NCBI RefSeq assembly: GCF_014200725.1
Contig: NZ_JACHCL010000001.1
Location: 1,302,001 to 1,366,000, forward strand
DNA: 64,000 nucleotides
Direction of reading: 5' to 3'
From: Janthinobacterium silvisoli
GTDB lineage: Bacteria > Pseudomonadota > Gammaproteobacteria > Burkholderiales > Burkholderiaceae_D
Of the stretch, positions 17,843 through 27,692 are shown piece by piece. The stretch's first letter is position 1. Each line of letters opens with the position of its first letter. The notes below the pieces were generated by a model. It was given only the letters and a program-made list of their open reading frames with translations, did no database searches and was not told the origin of the DNA. Both the position numbers and the translations under genes were made by a program.

Positions 17843-18523
17843 TCAGCCCAGCAGCATCCGCAGCGGCAAAGTCAGTCCGAACAAGCCCTCGATAACGACC
17901 TGCATAATGCCAGGCAAGAACTTCCCGAGCACGCCCGTGTAGCTGAGCAATATCAATCCGCCGAAGATAAACGGCGTATAGCGGTCGAGCCGCGCGTATT
18001 GTTTCGACAATTCCAGCGGCAGCAAGCCGGTGACGATGCGGCCACCGTCCAGCGGCGGCACGGGGATCAGGTTAAACACGCACATGGCCGTATTGACCAG
18101 CACACCAGCCTGGCACACTTGCAGCAGGAAAGCTTGCAGCTGCGAGGCTTGTACCTTGCTTGCCAGCACGATCAGCACCACCATCCAGCCCAGCGCCATG
18201 GCCAGGTTGGCGGCAGGACCGGCAGCAGCCACCCAGGCCATCTGTTTTTTCGGATTGCGCAGGCGGTTGAAATCGACGGGTACCGGCCGGGCATAGCCGA
18301 ACGGTACCTGGATCGTGAAATACAGCAGCAGCGGCAGGATGATTGTGCCGAAGGGATCGATGTGCCGGATGGGATTGATGCTCAGCCGCCCCTCATTCGA
18401 GGCGGTGGGATCGCCAAAATACCGGGCCGCATAACCATGCGCGGCTTCATGCAGGGAAATCGCAAAAAGAACCGGTATCAGGTAGACCGCAATGGTCTGG
18501 ACTATCTCGTTGAAATTGCTCAT
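17843..18523 (-). CDS. Site-2 protease family membrane metalloprotease (M50)
   Basis: 226 residues with about six membrane helices. The zinc motif HEAAH (25-29) lies in the first membrane segment, and the second motif NLIPVPPLDGGRI supplies the third ligand aspartate. This compact version without PDZ domains resembles the SpoIVFB/YwhC-type group. Substrates are unknown. It is part of the minus-strand run with yciO and dapA, a neighbourhood common in betaproteobacteria. Confidence 0.88.
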   Translation of the reverse strand: MSNFNEIVQTIAVYLIPVLFAISLHEAAHGYAARYFGDPTASNEGRLSINPIRHIDPFGTIILPLLLYFTIQVPFGYARPVPVDFNRLRNPKKQMAWVAAAGPAANLAMALGWMVVLIVLASKVQASQLQAFLLQVCQAGVLVNTAMCVFNLIPVPPLDGGRIVTGLLPLELSKQYARLDRYTPFIFGGLILLSYTGVLGKFLPGIMQVVIEGLFGLTLPLRMLLG

Positions 18524-18604
18524 GACCGCGATTCTACCAGAGCGGCCCGGGGCCTTTCTTATGCTGTCATGAAGACCACATGAGGCGCAGCCTGTCGTGC
18601 ATGC

Positions 18605-19228
18605 CTACAAGCCCAGCGCAGCCGGGTCGCCGCGGCCCACCCGCACCACTTCCGGCTCGGCGCCCGTCAGGTCGATCACGGTGCTGGGGCCATGCGCGCA
18701 CACGCCGCCATCGATGATCAGGTCGACCAGTTTTTCCAGCCGTTCGCGGATGGTGTCGGCGTCGGTCAGGCTTTCTTCATCGCCAGGCAGGGTCAGGGTA
18801 GCGCCCAGCAGCGGCTGGCCCAGCTCTTCCAGCAGGCACTGCACGATGCGGTGCTGCGGCACGCGCAAACCGATGGTCTTGCGCGATGGATGACTGAGGC
18901 GGCGCGGCACTTCCTTGGTCGCCTCCAGGATAAAGGTATAGGCGCCCGGCGTGGCCGCCTTGAGCAAACGGAACTGGCGGTTATCGACGCGGGCGTACAC
19001 GCCCAGCTCGCTCAAGTCGCGGCACAGCAAGGTCAGGTGATGCTTTTCATCGACACCCCGGATACGGCGCAAGCGCTCGACGGCGCCCTTGTCGTCGAGC
19101 TGGCACACCAGCGCATAGCAGGAGTCGGTGGGCAAGGCCACCACGCCGCCGGACTGGATGATCTGCGCCGCCTGCTTGATCAGGCGCAATTGCGGATTGT
19201 CGGGGTGTATCTGAAAAAATTGACTCAT
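18605..19228 (-). CDS. yciO: YciO family protein (Sua5/TsaC-like)
   Basis: 207 residues, beginning MSQFFQIHPDNPQ, nearly the same as E. coli YciO. The YrdC-fold features GGVVALPTDSCYAL, KHHLTLLCRDLSEL and TKEVPRRLSHPSRKTIG are all present. Relatives make the threonylcarbamoyl-AMP used in tRNA t6A modification; YciO itself is a paralogue whose role is less settled. Its closeness to the PHP-domain gene at 20280, separated only by htpX, recalls the yciV-yciO cluster. Confidence 0.9.
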   Translation of the reverse strand: MSQFFQIHPDNPQLRLIKQAAQIIQSGGVVALPTDSCYALVCQLDDKGAVERLRRIRGVDEKHHLTLLCRDLSELGVYARVDNRQFRLLKAATPGAYTFILEATKEVPRRLSHPSRKTIGLRVPQHRIVQCLLEELGQPLLGATLTLPGDEESLTDADTIRERLEKLVDLIIDGGVCAHGPSTVIDLTGAEPEVVRVGRGDPAALGL

Positions 19229-19265
19229 GGTCTATAAGTTCTGGCTAGCCAGCTGGTGAAAAACG

Positions 19266-20153
19266 TCATGATTGTACGCCGCGCAAGGCAGCGATGCGTT
19301 GTTCGATCGGTGGATGGGTGGCGAACAGTGCACCCCAGCCGCTATTGCCGCCGCTGATGCCCAGCGCCTGCATCGATTGCGGCAACTCGCCCGGCTGCAC
19401 GCCGCCCAGGCGGGCCAGCGCATGCATCATCGGCGTCGGACTGCCCAGGAGCTTGGCCGAGCCGGCGTCGGCGCGGAATTCGCGCTGGCGCGAGAACCAG
19501 GCGACGATGATGGAGGCGAGCAAGCCGAAGAGTACTTCGCACACCATCACGGTGACGAAATAACCGATACCCCGTCCGCCGCCTTCGCGGTTGTTATTCT
19601 TCAACAGCACATTGTCGACAAAGAAACCCACCACGCGCGCCATGAACACTACGAAGGTATTGACCACGCCCTGGATCAGGGTCAAGGTGACCATGTCGCC
19701 ATTGGCTACGTGGGCGATCTCGTGGCCCAGCACGGCCTCGACTTCATCGCGGTTCATGCTTTCCAGCAAGCCCGTGGACACGGCCACCAGCGCCGAATTC
19801 TTGAACGCACCGGTAGCGAAGGCATTCGCCTCGCCATCGTACACGGCCACTTCCGGCATGCCGATGCCAGCCCGTTCAGACAAGGCGCGCACCGTATTGA
19901 CCAGCCACAATTCGGTCGACGAACTTGGGTTATCGATCACGCGCGCGCCGGTGCTCCACTTGGCTACCGGTTTGCTGATCAGCAAGGAAAAAATCGAACC
20001 GGTGAAACCGACCACCAGCGAAAACACCATCAGGCTGCCCAGATTCAAGGTACTGCCCCGTGCAGGATTGCCCACACCCAGCAAACTGAGGACGATGGAC
20101 AGCACCAGCATCACAGCCAGATTGGTGACAACAAAGAGGACGATACGTTTCAT
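19266..20153 (-). CDS. htpX: Membrane protease HtpX
   Basis: 295 residues. Two N-terminal membrane helices (~5-27 and ~37-58), the zinc motif HEIAH (144-148), two more helices (~155-180 and ~195-215) and a downstream FRADAGS element give the M48B layout. HtpX degrades misfolded inner-membrane proteins. The longer frame to 20216 is rejected because MKRIVLFVV is the conserved N-terminus. It sits between yciO and the PHP gene. Confidence 0.94.
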   Translation of the reverse strand: MKRIVLFVVTNLAVMLVLSIVLSLLGVGNPARGSTLNLGSLMVFSLVVGFTGSIFSLLISKPVAKWSTGARVIDNPSSSTELWLVNTVRALSERAGIGMPEVAVYDGEANAFATGAFKNSALVAVSTGLLESMNRDEVEAVLGHEIAHVANGDMVTLTLIQGVVNTFVVFMARVVGFFVDNVLLKNNNREGGGRGIGYFVTVMVCEVLFGLLASIIVAWFSRQREFRADAGSAKLLGSPTPMMHALARLGGVQPGELPQSMQALGISGGNSGWGALFATHPPIEQRIAALRGVQS

Positions 20154-20279
20154 GGGCGATGGCTCCAGATGAATATTGAAGACGATAGTAGTGAAAATAT
20201 AAGTACGGGGCCGCACATTTCAAGTGCGGCACGTCTTATGAATACCTTAAGAATCGTGGCAAAGCAGATTTTTAAGGCA

Positions 20280-21113
20280 TTAAAACCAGTCGTGCCAGAT
20301 CGGGGTCACGCTGGCAGGCAAGGGGGGCAGTTGCGCAAAGTCCACACGGGACTCGCCAGGTGCATGGAAGTCGCTGCCGCGTGACGCCAGGAAACCATAA
20401 TCGTTGGCCAGGCGTGCATACTCGCCATACTGGTCAGGGCTGTGGCTGCCCGTGACAACTTCGATCGCGACGCCGCCCAATTGCTTGAATTCATCAAACA
20501 GCACGCCTTGCGCCGTGTCGCTGAAACGGTAGCGGCCCGGATGGGCGATCACGGCCAGGCCGCCCGCGCCCTGTATCCAGCCTACCGCTTCGGCCAGGGT
20601 GGCCCAGCGATGGGCGACATAACCGGGTTTGCCTTCGGACAGGTATTTCTTGAACACTTCGGGAATATTCGCGCACTTGCCCGTTTCCATGATGTAGCGC
20701 GCAAAATGCGTGCGCGACATCAGGTCGGGATTGCCGACAAATTTCAGCGCCCCTTCATAGGCGCCGGGCAAGCCGGCCAGATCCAGCTGGCGGGCGATCT
20801 CGCGTCCGCGCGCATCGCGTCCGGAACGGGTTTGCTGCAAGCCCTGCACCAGGCCCGGATGGTTTTCATCGATTTGCAGGCCCACGATGTGCACCGTTTG
20901 ACCGGCCCAGGTAATCGAAATTTCCACGCCTGCCACGAAGCGCATGCCAAGGTCGACGGCGGCGGCGCGCGCAGCAGCGATACCCGACACTTCATCGTGG
21001 TCCGTCAGCGCCCACACATCGACGCCAGCCTTATGCGCATAGGCCGCCACGGCAGCGGGCGCAAGCACACCGTCGGAGATATTGGAGTGGCAATGCAGGT
21101 CGACTTTAAGCAT
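20280..21113 (-). CDS. PHP-domain phosphoesterase, RNase AM/YciV type
   Basis: 277 residues. The PHP metal motifs are visible: DLHCHSNISDG (5-15), LTDHDEVSG, AGVEIS, AHPGRY and GSDFH. E. coli YciV (RNase AM) hydrolyses 3',5'-bisphosphonucleosides and trims short RNAs and rRNA 5' ends. The close match in motif spacing and the nearby yciO support the same role here; activity on both substrates is inferred. Confidence 0.85.
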   Translation of the reverse strand: MLKVDLHCHSNISDGVLAPAAVAAYAHKAGVDVWALTDHDEVSGIAAARAAAVDLGMRFVAGVEISITWAGQTVHIVGLQIDENHPGLVQGLQQTRSGRDARGREIARQLDLAGLPGAYEGALKFVGNPDLMSRTHFARYIMETGKCANIPEVFKKYLSEGKPGYVAHRWATLAEAVGWIQGAGGLAVIAHPGRYRFSDTAQGVLFDEFKQLGGVAIEVVTGSHSPDQYGEYARLANDYGFLASRGSDFHAPGESRVDFAQLPPLPASVTPIWHDWF

Positions 21114-21204
21114 GTGAAAACGATACCGCGCGCGGGTTGAACATGGAAGAAGTTTTCATTGTACGCTGCTTGCCACCGACGAGAGCGCTACTGTGGTCAG
21201 CATG

Positions 21205-22083
21205 CTATTGAGCAAGAAATTGTTCCACCAGCCGCGCCAGTTCGGCTGGCTGGTCATGGTGCAGCATATGGCCGGCGTCGCCCATCATTTCACAGCGTAC
21301 GTCTTTCAGGAAACCCAGGCGGCGGTCGATCTCGATCCTTGCCTCTTCCTTCGGCCCCATCCATTCCCACATATTCGTTTCCGCCGCTTCCACCCACAGC
21401 ACGGGCGCCGTGATGCGGCTCCAGCACGCCATCACCTCTTCAACCTGGTACAGCATCGGGTTGACGCGCTTGTGGCGCGGGTCGCCCATGATGTCCCACT
21501 CGCCCGCCTCGTTCTGCACCGACCAGTGTTCGGCCAAAAAGGCGGCACGCTCGTCGCTCAGTCGCGGATTGGTCTTTTGCAGCCGCGCCGCCACTGCTTG
21601 CCGGCTCGGATAGCTGCGCATCTGCGGCGGTTCACGCAATTCGTCGAGCCATTTAGCGTAGCGGCCAGGCGCTTGCGACGGGCGCGTGGCCCTCATGCCG
21701 AAGCCTTCCAGGTTGATGAAACGGGTGATGCGCTCCGGCCGCACGCCCGCATACAGGCCTGCCACGTTGGCGCCCATGCTGTGGCCCAGCAAGTTGACGG
21801 GCGCATCCGGCGAGTAGTACTGCAGCATGGCGTCCAGGTCCGCCAGGTAGTCGGGGAACCAGTAGGTGTCGGACTGCGTGTAGTCGCTCAAGCCGAAACC
21901 GCGCCAGTCGGGCGCAATCACATGCCAGTCGCCAGCGAGCTCATCGACGACAAACTGGAACGAGGCGGCCACGTCCATCCAGCCATGCACCATGAACAGG
22001 ATGGGCGCGCCCTCGCGGCCCCAATGGCGCACATGGGTGCGGGCGCCACGGATGGAAATGAATTCAGAACGAGAAAGTTTCAT
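21205..22083 (-). CDS. Alpha/beta hydrolase
   Basis: 292 residues from the preferred ATG. Oxyanion region MVHGWMD, nucleophile elbow GHSMGAN (Ser), and the late histidine in GHMLHHDQP give a complete catalytic triad pattern. The start MKLSRSEF is preferred to the upstream in-frame ATG at 22155, which would add a basic stretch atypical for the family. Substrate unknown; probably an esterase or epoxide-hydrolase-like enzyme. It is divergent from hslO. Confidence 0.85.
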   Translation of the reverse strand: MKLSRSEFISIRGARTHVRHWGREGAPILFMVHGWMDVAASFQFVVDELAGDWHVIAPDWRGFGLSDYTQSDTYWFPDYLADLDAMLQYYSPDAPVNLLGHSMGANVAGLYAGVRPERITRFINLEGFGMRATRPSQAPGRYAKWLDELREPPQMRSYPSRQAVAARLQKTNPRLSDERAAFLAEHWSVQNEAGEWDIMGDPRHKRVNPMLYQVEEVMACWSRITAPVLWVEAAETNMWEWMGPKEEARIEIDRRLGFLKDVRCEMMGDAGHMLHHDQPAELARLVEQFLAQ

Positions 22084-22418
22084 GGTTTTGATTGCCTTGC
22101 TGCCTTGAAAGTAGCGCGGATGGCGCCACATGCTGTGCCTGTAGAGAGCAGGCACATAAAAGTACGACCGTTCTTTAATTATACCGGATCCACCCCATTG
22201 TTCGTAGTTGTCTTACAACAGCGAACGGCCCAGCGTAAAATAGCGTCATATTCCTGCATCCGGCTGTGCCCGGCGTCTCCAGCACCGCCCATCGCGGCGA
22301 TCAGCAGGCACTGCCTTGATGACTCGGCAAGCGACACAACCAGGCCGCCTGTGAATCAGACGGCGGCCAGCGAATTTAATATGCAACAACATGCAACTCA
22401 AGAAGATTGGATAAACAC

Positions 22419-23402
22419 ATGACGACCGATACCAGCGCAGTGACAGTGAGCGTAGCCACCGAAGGCCAGGATACCCTGCAAAAATTTATTTTCGATAACG
22501 CCGCCGTGCGCGGCCAGTTCATCGACGTCTCCCACACCTGGCAGGAAGTGGTGTCGCGCCACGCCTACCCGCTGGCCGTGAAAAAAGTGCTGGGCGAAAT
22601 GGTGGCTGCCGCCGCGCTGCTGTCGGCCAACCTGAAATTCAACGGTTCCATCATCATGCAAATCCACGGTGACGGCCCGGTGCGCCTGATGGTGGTCGAG
22701 TGCGATTCGGAACTGCGTTTGCGCGCCACTGCCAAGCTGGACCCGGACGCCGTCATTGTGGATGGCGCTACCGTGCCGCAACTGCTGAACGCCACGGGCA
22801 AGGGCCGCTTCATCATCACCCTGGACCCGGCCGACAAGGTGCCGGGCCAGCAACCGTACCAGGGCATCGTGCCACTGGACGGCGACGATATGGCCACCGT
22901 GATTGAAAACTACATGTTGCGCTCGGAACAGCTCGACACGCGTCTGTGGCTGGCCACCGACGACAGCACCTCGCGCGGCCTGCTGCTGCAAAAACTGCCC
23001 CACCATGGCGGCAAGGCCGAAGCGACGCCCGTATCGGAAGAAGATGCGCTGGAAACCTGGAACCGCGCCGTGATGCTGGCCTCGACCCTGAAAGAAGAAG
23101 AAATCCTGGCGACCGATATCGACACCCTGATGCAGCGTTTGTTCTGGGAAGAAACGATACGCGTGTTCGACCCGCTGCACCCAAGCTTCCATTGCACCTG
23201 CACCCGTGAAAAAGTGGGCAATATGCTCAAGATGCTGGGCGAGGAAGAAGTCAACAGCACCCTGGAAGAAATCGGCCACGTGGGCGTAAACTGCGATTTC
23301 TGCGGCCAGCACTACGATTTTGACAAGGTCGATTGCGCGCAGCTGTTCGTCACCAATGCGCCAGCCGAAGTGCTGATCCCGCCGGCGTCGAGCATTAACT
23401 AA
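22419..23402 (+). CDS. hslO: Redox-regulated chaperone Hsp33
   Basis: 327 residues. The N-terminal substrate-binding domain is followed by the C-terminal zinc switch CTC (in HCTCTRE) and CDFC (in NCDFCGQ), the four cysteines that release zinc and form disulfides under oxidative heat stress. A TTG codon at 22407 extends the frame by four residues; the ATG at 22419 is chosen although neither has a strong ribosome site. It is followed by a GC-rich hairpin at 23521. Confidence 0.95.
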   Translation: MTTDTSAVTVSVATEGQDTLQKFIFDNAAVRGQFIDVSHTWQEVVSRHAYPLAVKKVLGEMVAAAALLSANLKFNGSIIMQIHGDGPVRLMVVECDSELRLRATAKLDPDAVIVDGATVPQLLNATGKGRFIITLDPADKVPGQQPYQGIVPLDGDDMATVIENYMLRSEQLDTRLWLATDDSTSRGLLLQKLPHHGGKAEATPVSEEDALETWNRAVMLASTLKEEEILATDIDTLMQRLFWEETIRVFDPLHPSFHCTCTREKVGNMLKMLGEEEVNSTLEEIGHVGVNCDFCGQHYDFDKVDCAQLFVTNAPAEVLIPPASSIN

Positions 23403-23520
23403 TTGCATTAACTAAATGCGTTATCCAATTAAGTATCTTGATTAAATAACTTAATTAGACAACACCTTCGGTTACCACTTCAACATTACCAAAGTTTAAT
23501 GTAATTCCCTGCAACACCCT

Positions 23521-23543
23521 CGCGCCGCCTCTCTGGCGGCGCG
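23521..23543 (+). terminator. Probable terminator after hslO
   Basis: CGCGCCGCC and GGCGGCGCG form a 9-bp stem around TCTCT. The tail is only moderately T-rich (CTTCCC, then a later T5), so efficiency is uncertain. It separates hslO from the Pho box of the next operon. Confidence 0.55.
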
Positions 23544-23560
23544 CTTCCCATCCCGTTTTT

Positions 23561-23604
23561 GTCATCGTCCCGTCACGAATTCGTCATCAGCGCGTCATAC
23601 AGCG
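23561..23604 (+). promoter_or_regulatory. Four-repeat Pho box upstream of the receptor-glycerophosphodiesterase operon
   Basis: GTCA motifs begin at 23561, 23572, 23583 and 23594, all exactly 11 bp apart. A -10-like hexamer (TACGCT, 23609-23614) starts 15 nt after the last one, the spacing of well-known PhoB-activated promoters. With a phosphodiesterase in the operon, PhoB control is the simplest reading. Confidence 0.75.
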
Positions 23605-23660
23605 CCGCTACGCTGCGCAGCTTGTATCAACCCCCATACCTTTCCCCCACAGGCTGATTG

Positions 23661-26087
23661 ATGAACTCGAATTTGAAGCTGGCGCTGCGCCGCCACTCCT
23701 TTAATGTCTTACTGGGCGCCTGCGCAGCGGGCTTGTCCATGCCCGCGCTGGCGCAAACGGCCGCTGCCGCTGCCGTCACCGCTGCCGCCAGCGAAATGGC
23801 CGGCCCGGCAGCCACGGCTGCAGCCCCTGCCGACGACGGCAGCGCGGCGCCGATGGCCACCGTGCAAATCTCCTCGAACAAGACGCGCTCCTCGGTTGCC
23901 CTGAACAGTAGCGAGATCCAGAAAATCCTGCCGGGCACCAATCCGCTCAAGGCGCTGCAAACCCTGCCTGGCGTGAGCTTCCAGACGGCCGACCCATGGG
24001 GCAACAACGAGCAAAACCTGTCGCTGTTCGTGCACGGCTTCTCGGGCCAGCAACTGGGCTATACCATGGATGGCGTACCGCTGGGCGACCAGCAGTACGG
24101 CAACTACAACGGCTTGTCGCCACAGCGCGCCGTGATCAGCGAAAACGTGCGCAGCGTGGTGCTGTCGTCCGGTGCCGGCGACGTCGGCACGGCCTCGACC
24201 AGCAACCTGGGCGGCACCATCGAAACCTATTCCAGCGACCCGCTGGCCACCCGTGGCGGCACGGTGCAGCAAACGGTGGGCAGCTACCGCACTTCGCGCA
24301 CCTTTGCCCGCTATGACACCGGTGTGTTTGGCGACGGCAACAGCGCCTATATTTCCGTGCTGCACCACGAAGCGCACGCCTGGGACTTCAACGGCCGCCA
24401 GGGCGGCGACCAGGTCAACGCCAAATTCGTCAACCGCAGCGATGCGGGCAAGCTGACCCTGTTCTTCAACTATTCGGACAAGACCGAGCCGAACGAAGAC
24501 AGCACCGTGCACGTCAAGGGCGAAACCAGCGCACCGTACACGCGCCCGTTCCTGTATCCCGACTTTAATTCGGCCTTGAACTACCTGTCGCCAACGGGAG
24601 CCACGCCAGCTGCCGATGGCAATAACTACCGCAACTACTACAGTGATGCCCAGCGTACCGATTACCTGGCGTATGCCAAGTTCGACGCCAACCTGTCCGA
24701 AGGCACGACTTGGTCGAACCAGGTGTATTTCCATAACGATGACGGCGTGGGCGTGGTCGCCGGTCCGATCGGCGTGGCGGGCCTGCCTGCACTGTTCAGT
24801 GTCTACTACCCGAACCAGAACCTGAAACAGGTGTTCGGCAATTCCGGCTACGCCACCCGTACCACCGAATACAAGATCAACCGCGGCGGCCTGGTTTCCA
24901 CCCTGCGCAAGGAAATGGGCGACCATCAGCTGGAAGCGGGCGTCTGGCTGGAACAAAACAAATCGTCGGCTTACCGCCGCTGGTATGCACTGGACGTGAA
25001 CAATCCGAGCTCGCCTTATGACCGCCCGACCGATCCGTTGATCACGCAGTACGGCAGCGTGATGGATACCAAGGTCGCCCAGTTCCACCTGCAGGATGAA
25101 TGGAATATCCGTCCTGACATGGCGCTGCAAGCGGGCTTCAAGTCCAGCCTGCAATTTGCCGATGGCCAATTCCCGGTGCAGCCACTGGTAGGCGCGATTG
25201 CCGGCGGCTCGACCGCCTTGCCGGTCGGATCGATCACCACCAAGAAATGGTTCCTGCCGCAGGTTGGCGGACGCTGGGACTTCACCTCGAAAGACCAGCT
25301 GTACTTCAACATCCAGCAAAACATGCGCCAGTTCGTGACCTATGGCGGCGGCGGCGCCTCGCCATGGAGCCTGGCCAACCAGGCCGCGTTCGACCTGTTC
25401 AAGCAAACTGCCAAGCCGGAAACGGCCGTTACCTATGAAGTGGGCGTACGCGGCAGCCACCCGCTGGACCTGGGCCCGGTCACCGGCATCGATGGCCAGG
25501 TCAATATCTACCACGTCGACTTCAGCAACCGCTTGCTGCAAATCAGCCCGACCGCAGTGATCTCGTCCATCATCGGCGGCAACCCGGTGCTGGCCAACGT
25601 GGGCAGCGTGCGCACGGATGGCATCGATATGGCTGGCACCTTGCACTTCGGCAAGAACTTCTCGTTCTACAATGCGCTGTCGTACAACCGCTCGAAATAC
25701 GCCGACGATTACCTCAGCGGCACCACCCTGGTACCGACGGCTGGCAAGGATGTTCCAGGTTCGCCTGAATGGCTGAACAAATCCGTGGCCTCGGCCACCA
25801 TCGGCGACGTCGACGTACAGCTGATCGGCGACTACGTTGGCAAGCGCTACGCCACTTACACCAATGATTTGTCCGTCTCCAGCTATTTCCTGATGAGCCT
25901 GGGCGTGTCGGGCAAGCTGCCTAACCTGTCCAGCTGGCTGAAAAACCCGCGCTGGCGCGTTACCGTCAGCAACCTGGCCAATCGCCAGGGCGTACTGAAC
26001 GTGGTGGTCGGTGCTGCCAGCGGTACCTATAACACCTTCCCGATCGCCCCACGCCAGGGCTTCCTGACTTTGACAGCGGACTTCTGA
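23661..26087 (+). CDS. TonB-dependent receptor, probably for glycerophosphodiesters or organophosphate
   Basis: 808 residues. The signal peptide ends near ALAQT; a low-complexity Ala-rich linker (~34-65) precedes a plug domain with 'MDGVPLGDQQYG' and a beta-barrel ending in LTADF. No STN domain is present, so it is a transporter rather than a transducer. The stop overlaps the glpQ-like start by 1 nt (TGATG), and the Pho box lies ~60 nt upstream. Together these suggest uptake of a phosphorus compound that the partner enzyme hydrolyses; ligand identity is inference. A preceding TTG codon was not used as the start. Confidence 0.85.
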   Translation: MNSNLKLALRRHSFNVLLGACAAGLSMPALAQTAAAAAVTAAASEMAGPAATAAAPADDGSAAPMATVQISSNKTRSSVALNSSEIQKILPGTNPLKALQTLPGVSFQTADPWGNNEQNLSLFVHGFSGQQLGYTMDGVPLGDQQYGNYNGLSPQRAVISENVRSVVLSSGAGDVGTASTSNLGGTIETYSSDPLATRGGTVQQTVGSYRTSRTFARYDTGVFGDGNSAYISVLHHEAHAWDFNGRQGGDQVNAKFVNRSDAGKLTLFFNYSDKTEPNEDSTVHVKGETSAPYTRPFLYPDFNSALNYLSPTGATPAADGNNYRNYYSDAQRTDYLAYAKFDANLSEGTTWSNQVYFHNDDGVGVVAGPIGVAGLPALFSVYYPNQNLKQVFGNSGYATRTTEYKINRGGLVSTLRKEMGDHQLEAGVWLEQNKSSAYRRWYALDVNNPSSPYDRPTDPLITQYGSVMDTKVAQFHLQDEWNIRPDMALQAGFKSSLQFADGQFPVQPLVGAIAGGSTALPVGSITTKKWFLPQVGGRWDFTSKDQLYFNIQQNMRQFVTYGGGGASPWSLANQAAFDLFKQTAKPETAVTYEVGVRGSHPLDLGPVTGIDGQVNIYHVDFSNRLLQISPTAVISSIIGGNPVLANVGSVRTDGIDMAGTLHFGKNFSFYNALSYNRSKYADDYLSGTTLVPTAGKDVPGSPEWLNKSVASATIGDVDVQLIGDYVGKRYATYTNDLSVSSYFLMSLGVSGKLPNLSSWLKNPRWRVTVSNLANRQGVLNVVVGAASGTYNTFPIAPRQGFLTLTADF

Positions 26088-27217
26088 TGCGCACTCCCAC
26101 TCTTCCTAAGCGGCACTTTTCGCGCCGCAATTTCATGCAGGCAGCGGCCGGTGGCCTGGCCCTGACAGCCATGCCGGGCTTTGCCGCCAGCATGCTGACC
26201 TTGCCGACGGCGCGCCCGCAAGTGTTCGCCCACCGGGGCGCCAGCGCCCTGCGCCCCGAGCACACGTTTGCGTCCTACGCCAAGGCGATTGCCGATGGCG
26301 CCGACTACATCGAGCCAGACCTGGTCTCGACCAAGGATGGCGTGCTGGTGGCGCGCCATGAAAGCAATCTGATCGAAACGACGGACGTGGCCAAACGCAG
26401 CGAGTTTGCCAACCGGCGCGGCAAGCGCATGGTCGATGGCCAGATGCACGACGGCTGGTTTGTCGACGATTTCACCCTGAACGAACTGAAAACCCTGCGC
26501 GCCATCGAGCGCCTGCCGCAAATCCGTACCGCCAACACTCTGTACGATGGCCAGTTCCAGATTCCAACCTGGGAAGAAATCATCGAATTTGTTGCAGCGC
26601 AATCGGCCGCCACCGGCCGCGTGATCGGCCTGGTGCCCGAGCTGAAAAGCTCGACGTATTTCCGCGATGCTGGCCTGGCGATGGAAGACCGTTTCCTGTC
26701 CATCATCCTGGAACACGAGTACACGCGCCGCGCGCCGCTGGAAATCCAGTCGTTCGAAGTAGCCAACCTGAAGTATCTGCGCGAAAAGCTGGGCCACCGC
26801 GCCAATATCCGCCTGATGCAGCTGGTGGTGAACATGGATATCCGTCCGATGGATGTGGCCAAGGCGGGCGGCAAGCTGACCTTCCACGAGATGGTTTCGC
26901 CGGCAGGCATGCGCGATATCGCCACCTACGCCGACGTGGTGGCGCCGCCGACGCGCGACGTGATACCGCTGGGTAAAGACCAGCGCCTGGCGCCGCCGAC
27001 GTCCATCGTCGACGATGCGCACCAGGCAGGCTTGTTGCTGCATACGTGGACTTTCCGCCCGGAAAACCGTTTCCTGGCAGCCGACTTCCGCGATGGCAAT
27101 GGCGAGAATGCCCGCAACGAAGCCGGTTCCGTGGCGGAAATCAAGCGCTACATCCAGACGGGACTGGACGGCTTCTTCAGCGATGATCCGGGTATAGGAC
27201 GCCTGGCCGCCGGCTAA
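26087..27217 (+). CDS. glpQ: Glycerophosphodiester phosphodiesterase, exported (GlpQ type)
   Basis: 376 residues. The N-terminus has a twin-arginine motif SRRNFM followed by a hydrophobic segment, so it is probably a Tat substrate folded before export. The GDPD active site is complete: HRGAS plus PEHT, then the metal ligands in 'YIEPDLVSTKDG' and the second histidine in ARHES. It hydrolyses glycerophosphodiesters to sn-glycerol 3-phosphate and an alcohol. Coupled to the TonB receptor before it and under the same Pho box; a terminator follows. Confidence 0.92.
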   Translation: MRTPTLPKRHFSRRNFMQAAAGGLALTAMPGFAASMLTLPTARPQVFAHRGASALRPEHTFASYAKAIADGADYIEPDLVSTKDGVLVARHESNLIETTDVAKRSEFANRRGKRMVDGQMHDGWFVDDFTLNELKTLRAIERLPQIRTANTLYDGQFQIPTWEEIIEFVAAQSAATGRVIGLVPELKSSTYFRDAGLAMEDRFLSIILEHEYTRRAPLEIQSFEVANLKYLREKLGHRANIRLMQLVVNMDIRPMDVAKAGGKLTFHEMVSPAGMRDIATYADVVAPPTRDVIPLGKDQRLAPPTSIVDDAHQAGLLLHTWTFRPENRFLAADFRDGNGENARNEAGSVAEIKRYIQTGLDGFFSDDPGIGRLAAG

Positions 27218-27257
27218 ACAAACACCGTTTACATATCTTGTAACAATTTTCATTTCA

Positions 27258-27280
27258 GGGCGTCACCAGTGGTGACGCCC
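27258..27280 (+). terminator. Intrinsic terminator after glpQ
   Basis: GGGCGTCACC and GGTGACGCCC form a 10-bp perfect stem around AGT, followed by TTCTTATT. Confidence 0.8.
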
Positions 27281-27383
27281 TTCTTATTCACACTGTGAAT
27301 TTCTGAAATGGGGATTTGGAATTGGACGCATATCAAAAAATTCATTATTGTGCACCGCAACAACGCACTTTTATGGAGGATCT

Positions 27384-27659
27384 ATGCCCACATTCAGCAC
27401 GCACTACAGCAGCAATAACAACGACGACGGCTACTTCAGCAACCTCGGCCGCGCCGCGCGCGCCTTCCTGGGCGCCCTGCTCGCTAGCAAGCCTTACAGC
27501 GAACTGGCCCAGAAAGAAGTCATCGCCAGCACGGAAGACCAGCGCTACACCCGCCCCAGCCAGCGCGATATCGCCCTGCTGAACTCGGAAGCGATGCGCC
27601 ATGAAAAGTTTATGCCGAATCTGGCCGCTGAACTGCGTTTCATGGCTTCGCGCGGCTAA
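27384..27659 (+). CDS. Small hypothetical protein
   Basis: 91 residues. A GGAGG site 5 nt before the ATG fixes the start, although the frame is open further upstream. The protein starts with a Ser/Asn-rich segment, then an amphipathic region 'LGRAARAFLGALLA' and a polar helical C-terminus. No family is recognised. It is followed after 33 nt by a tiny membrane peptide gene, and the two probably form one unit. Confidence 0.65.
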   Translation: MPTFSTHYSSNNNDDGYFSNLGRAARAFLGALLASKPYSELAQKEVIASTEDQRYTRPSQRDIALLNSEAMRHEKFMPNLAAELRFMASRG

Positions 27660-27692
27660 CACCAACCCCTCGACTTTTATTTACAAGGAAAT

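Noticed and set aside
23709..25646. A 645-codon open frame antisense to the receptor before glpQ
   Set aside because: Same explanation: shadow of a long GC-rich gene.
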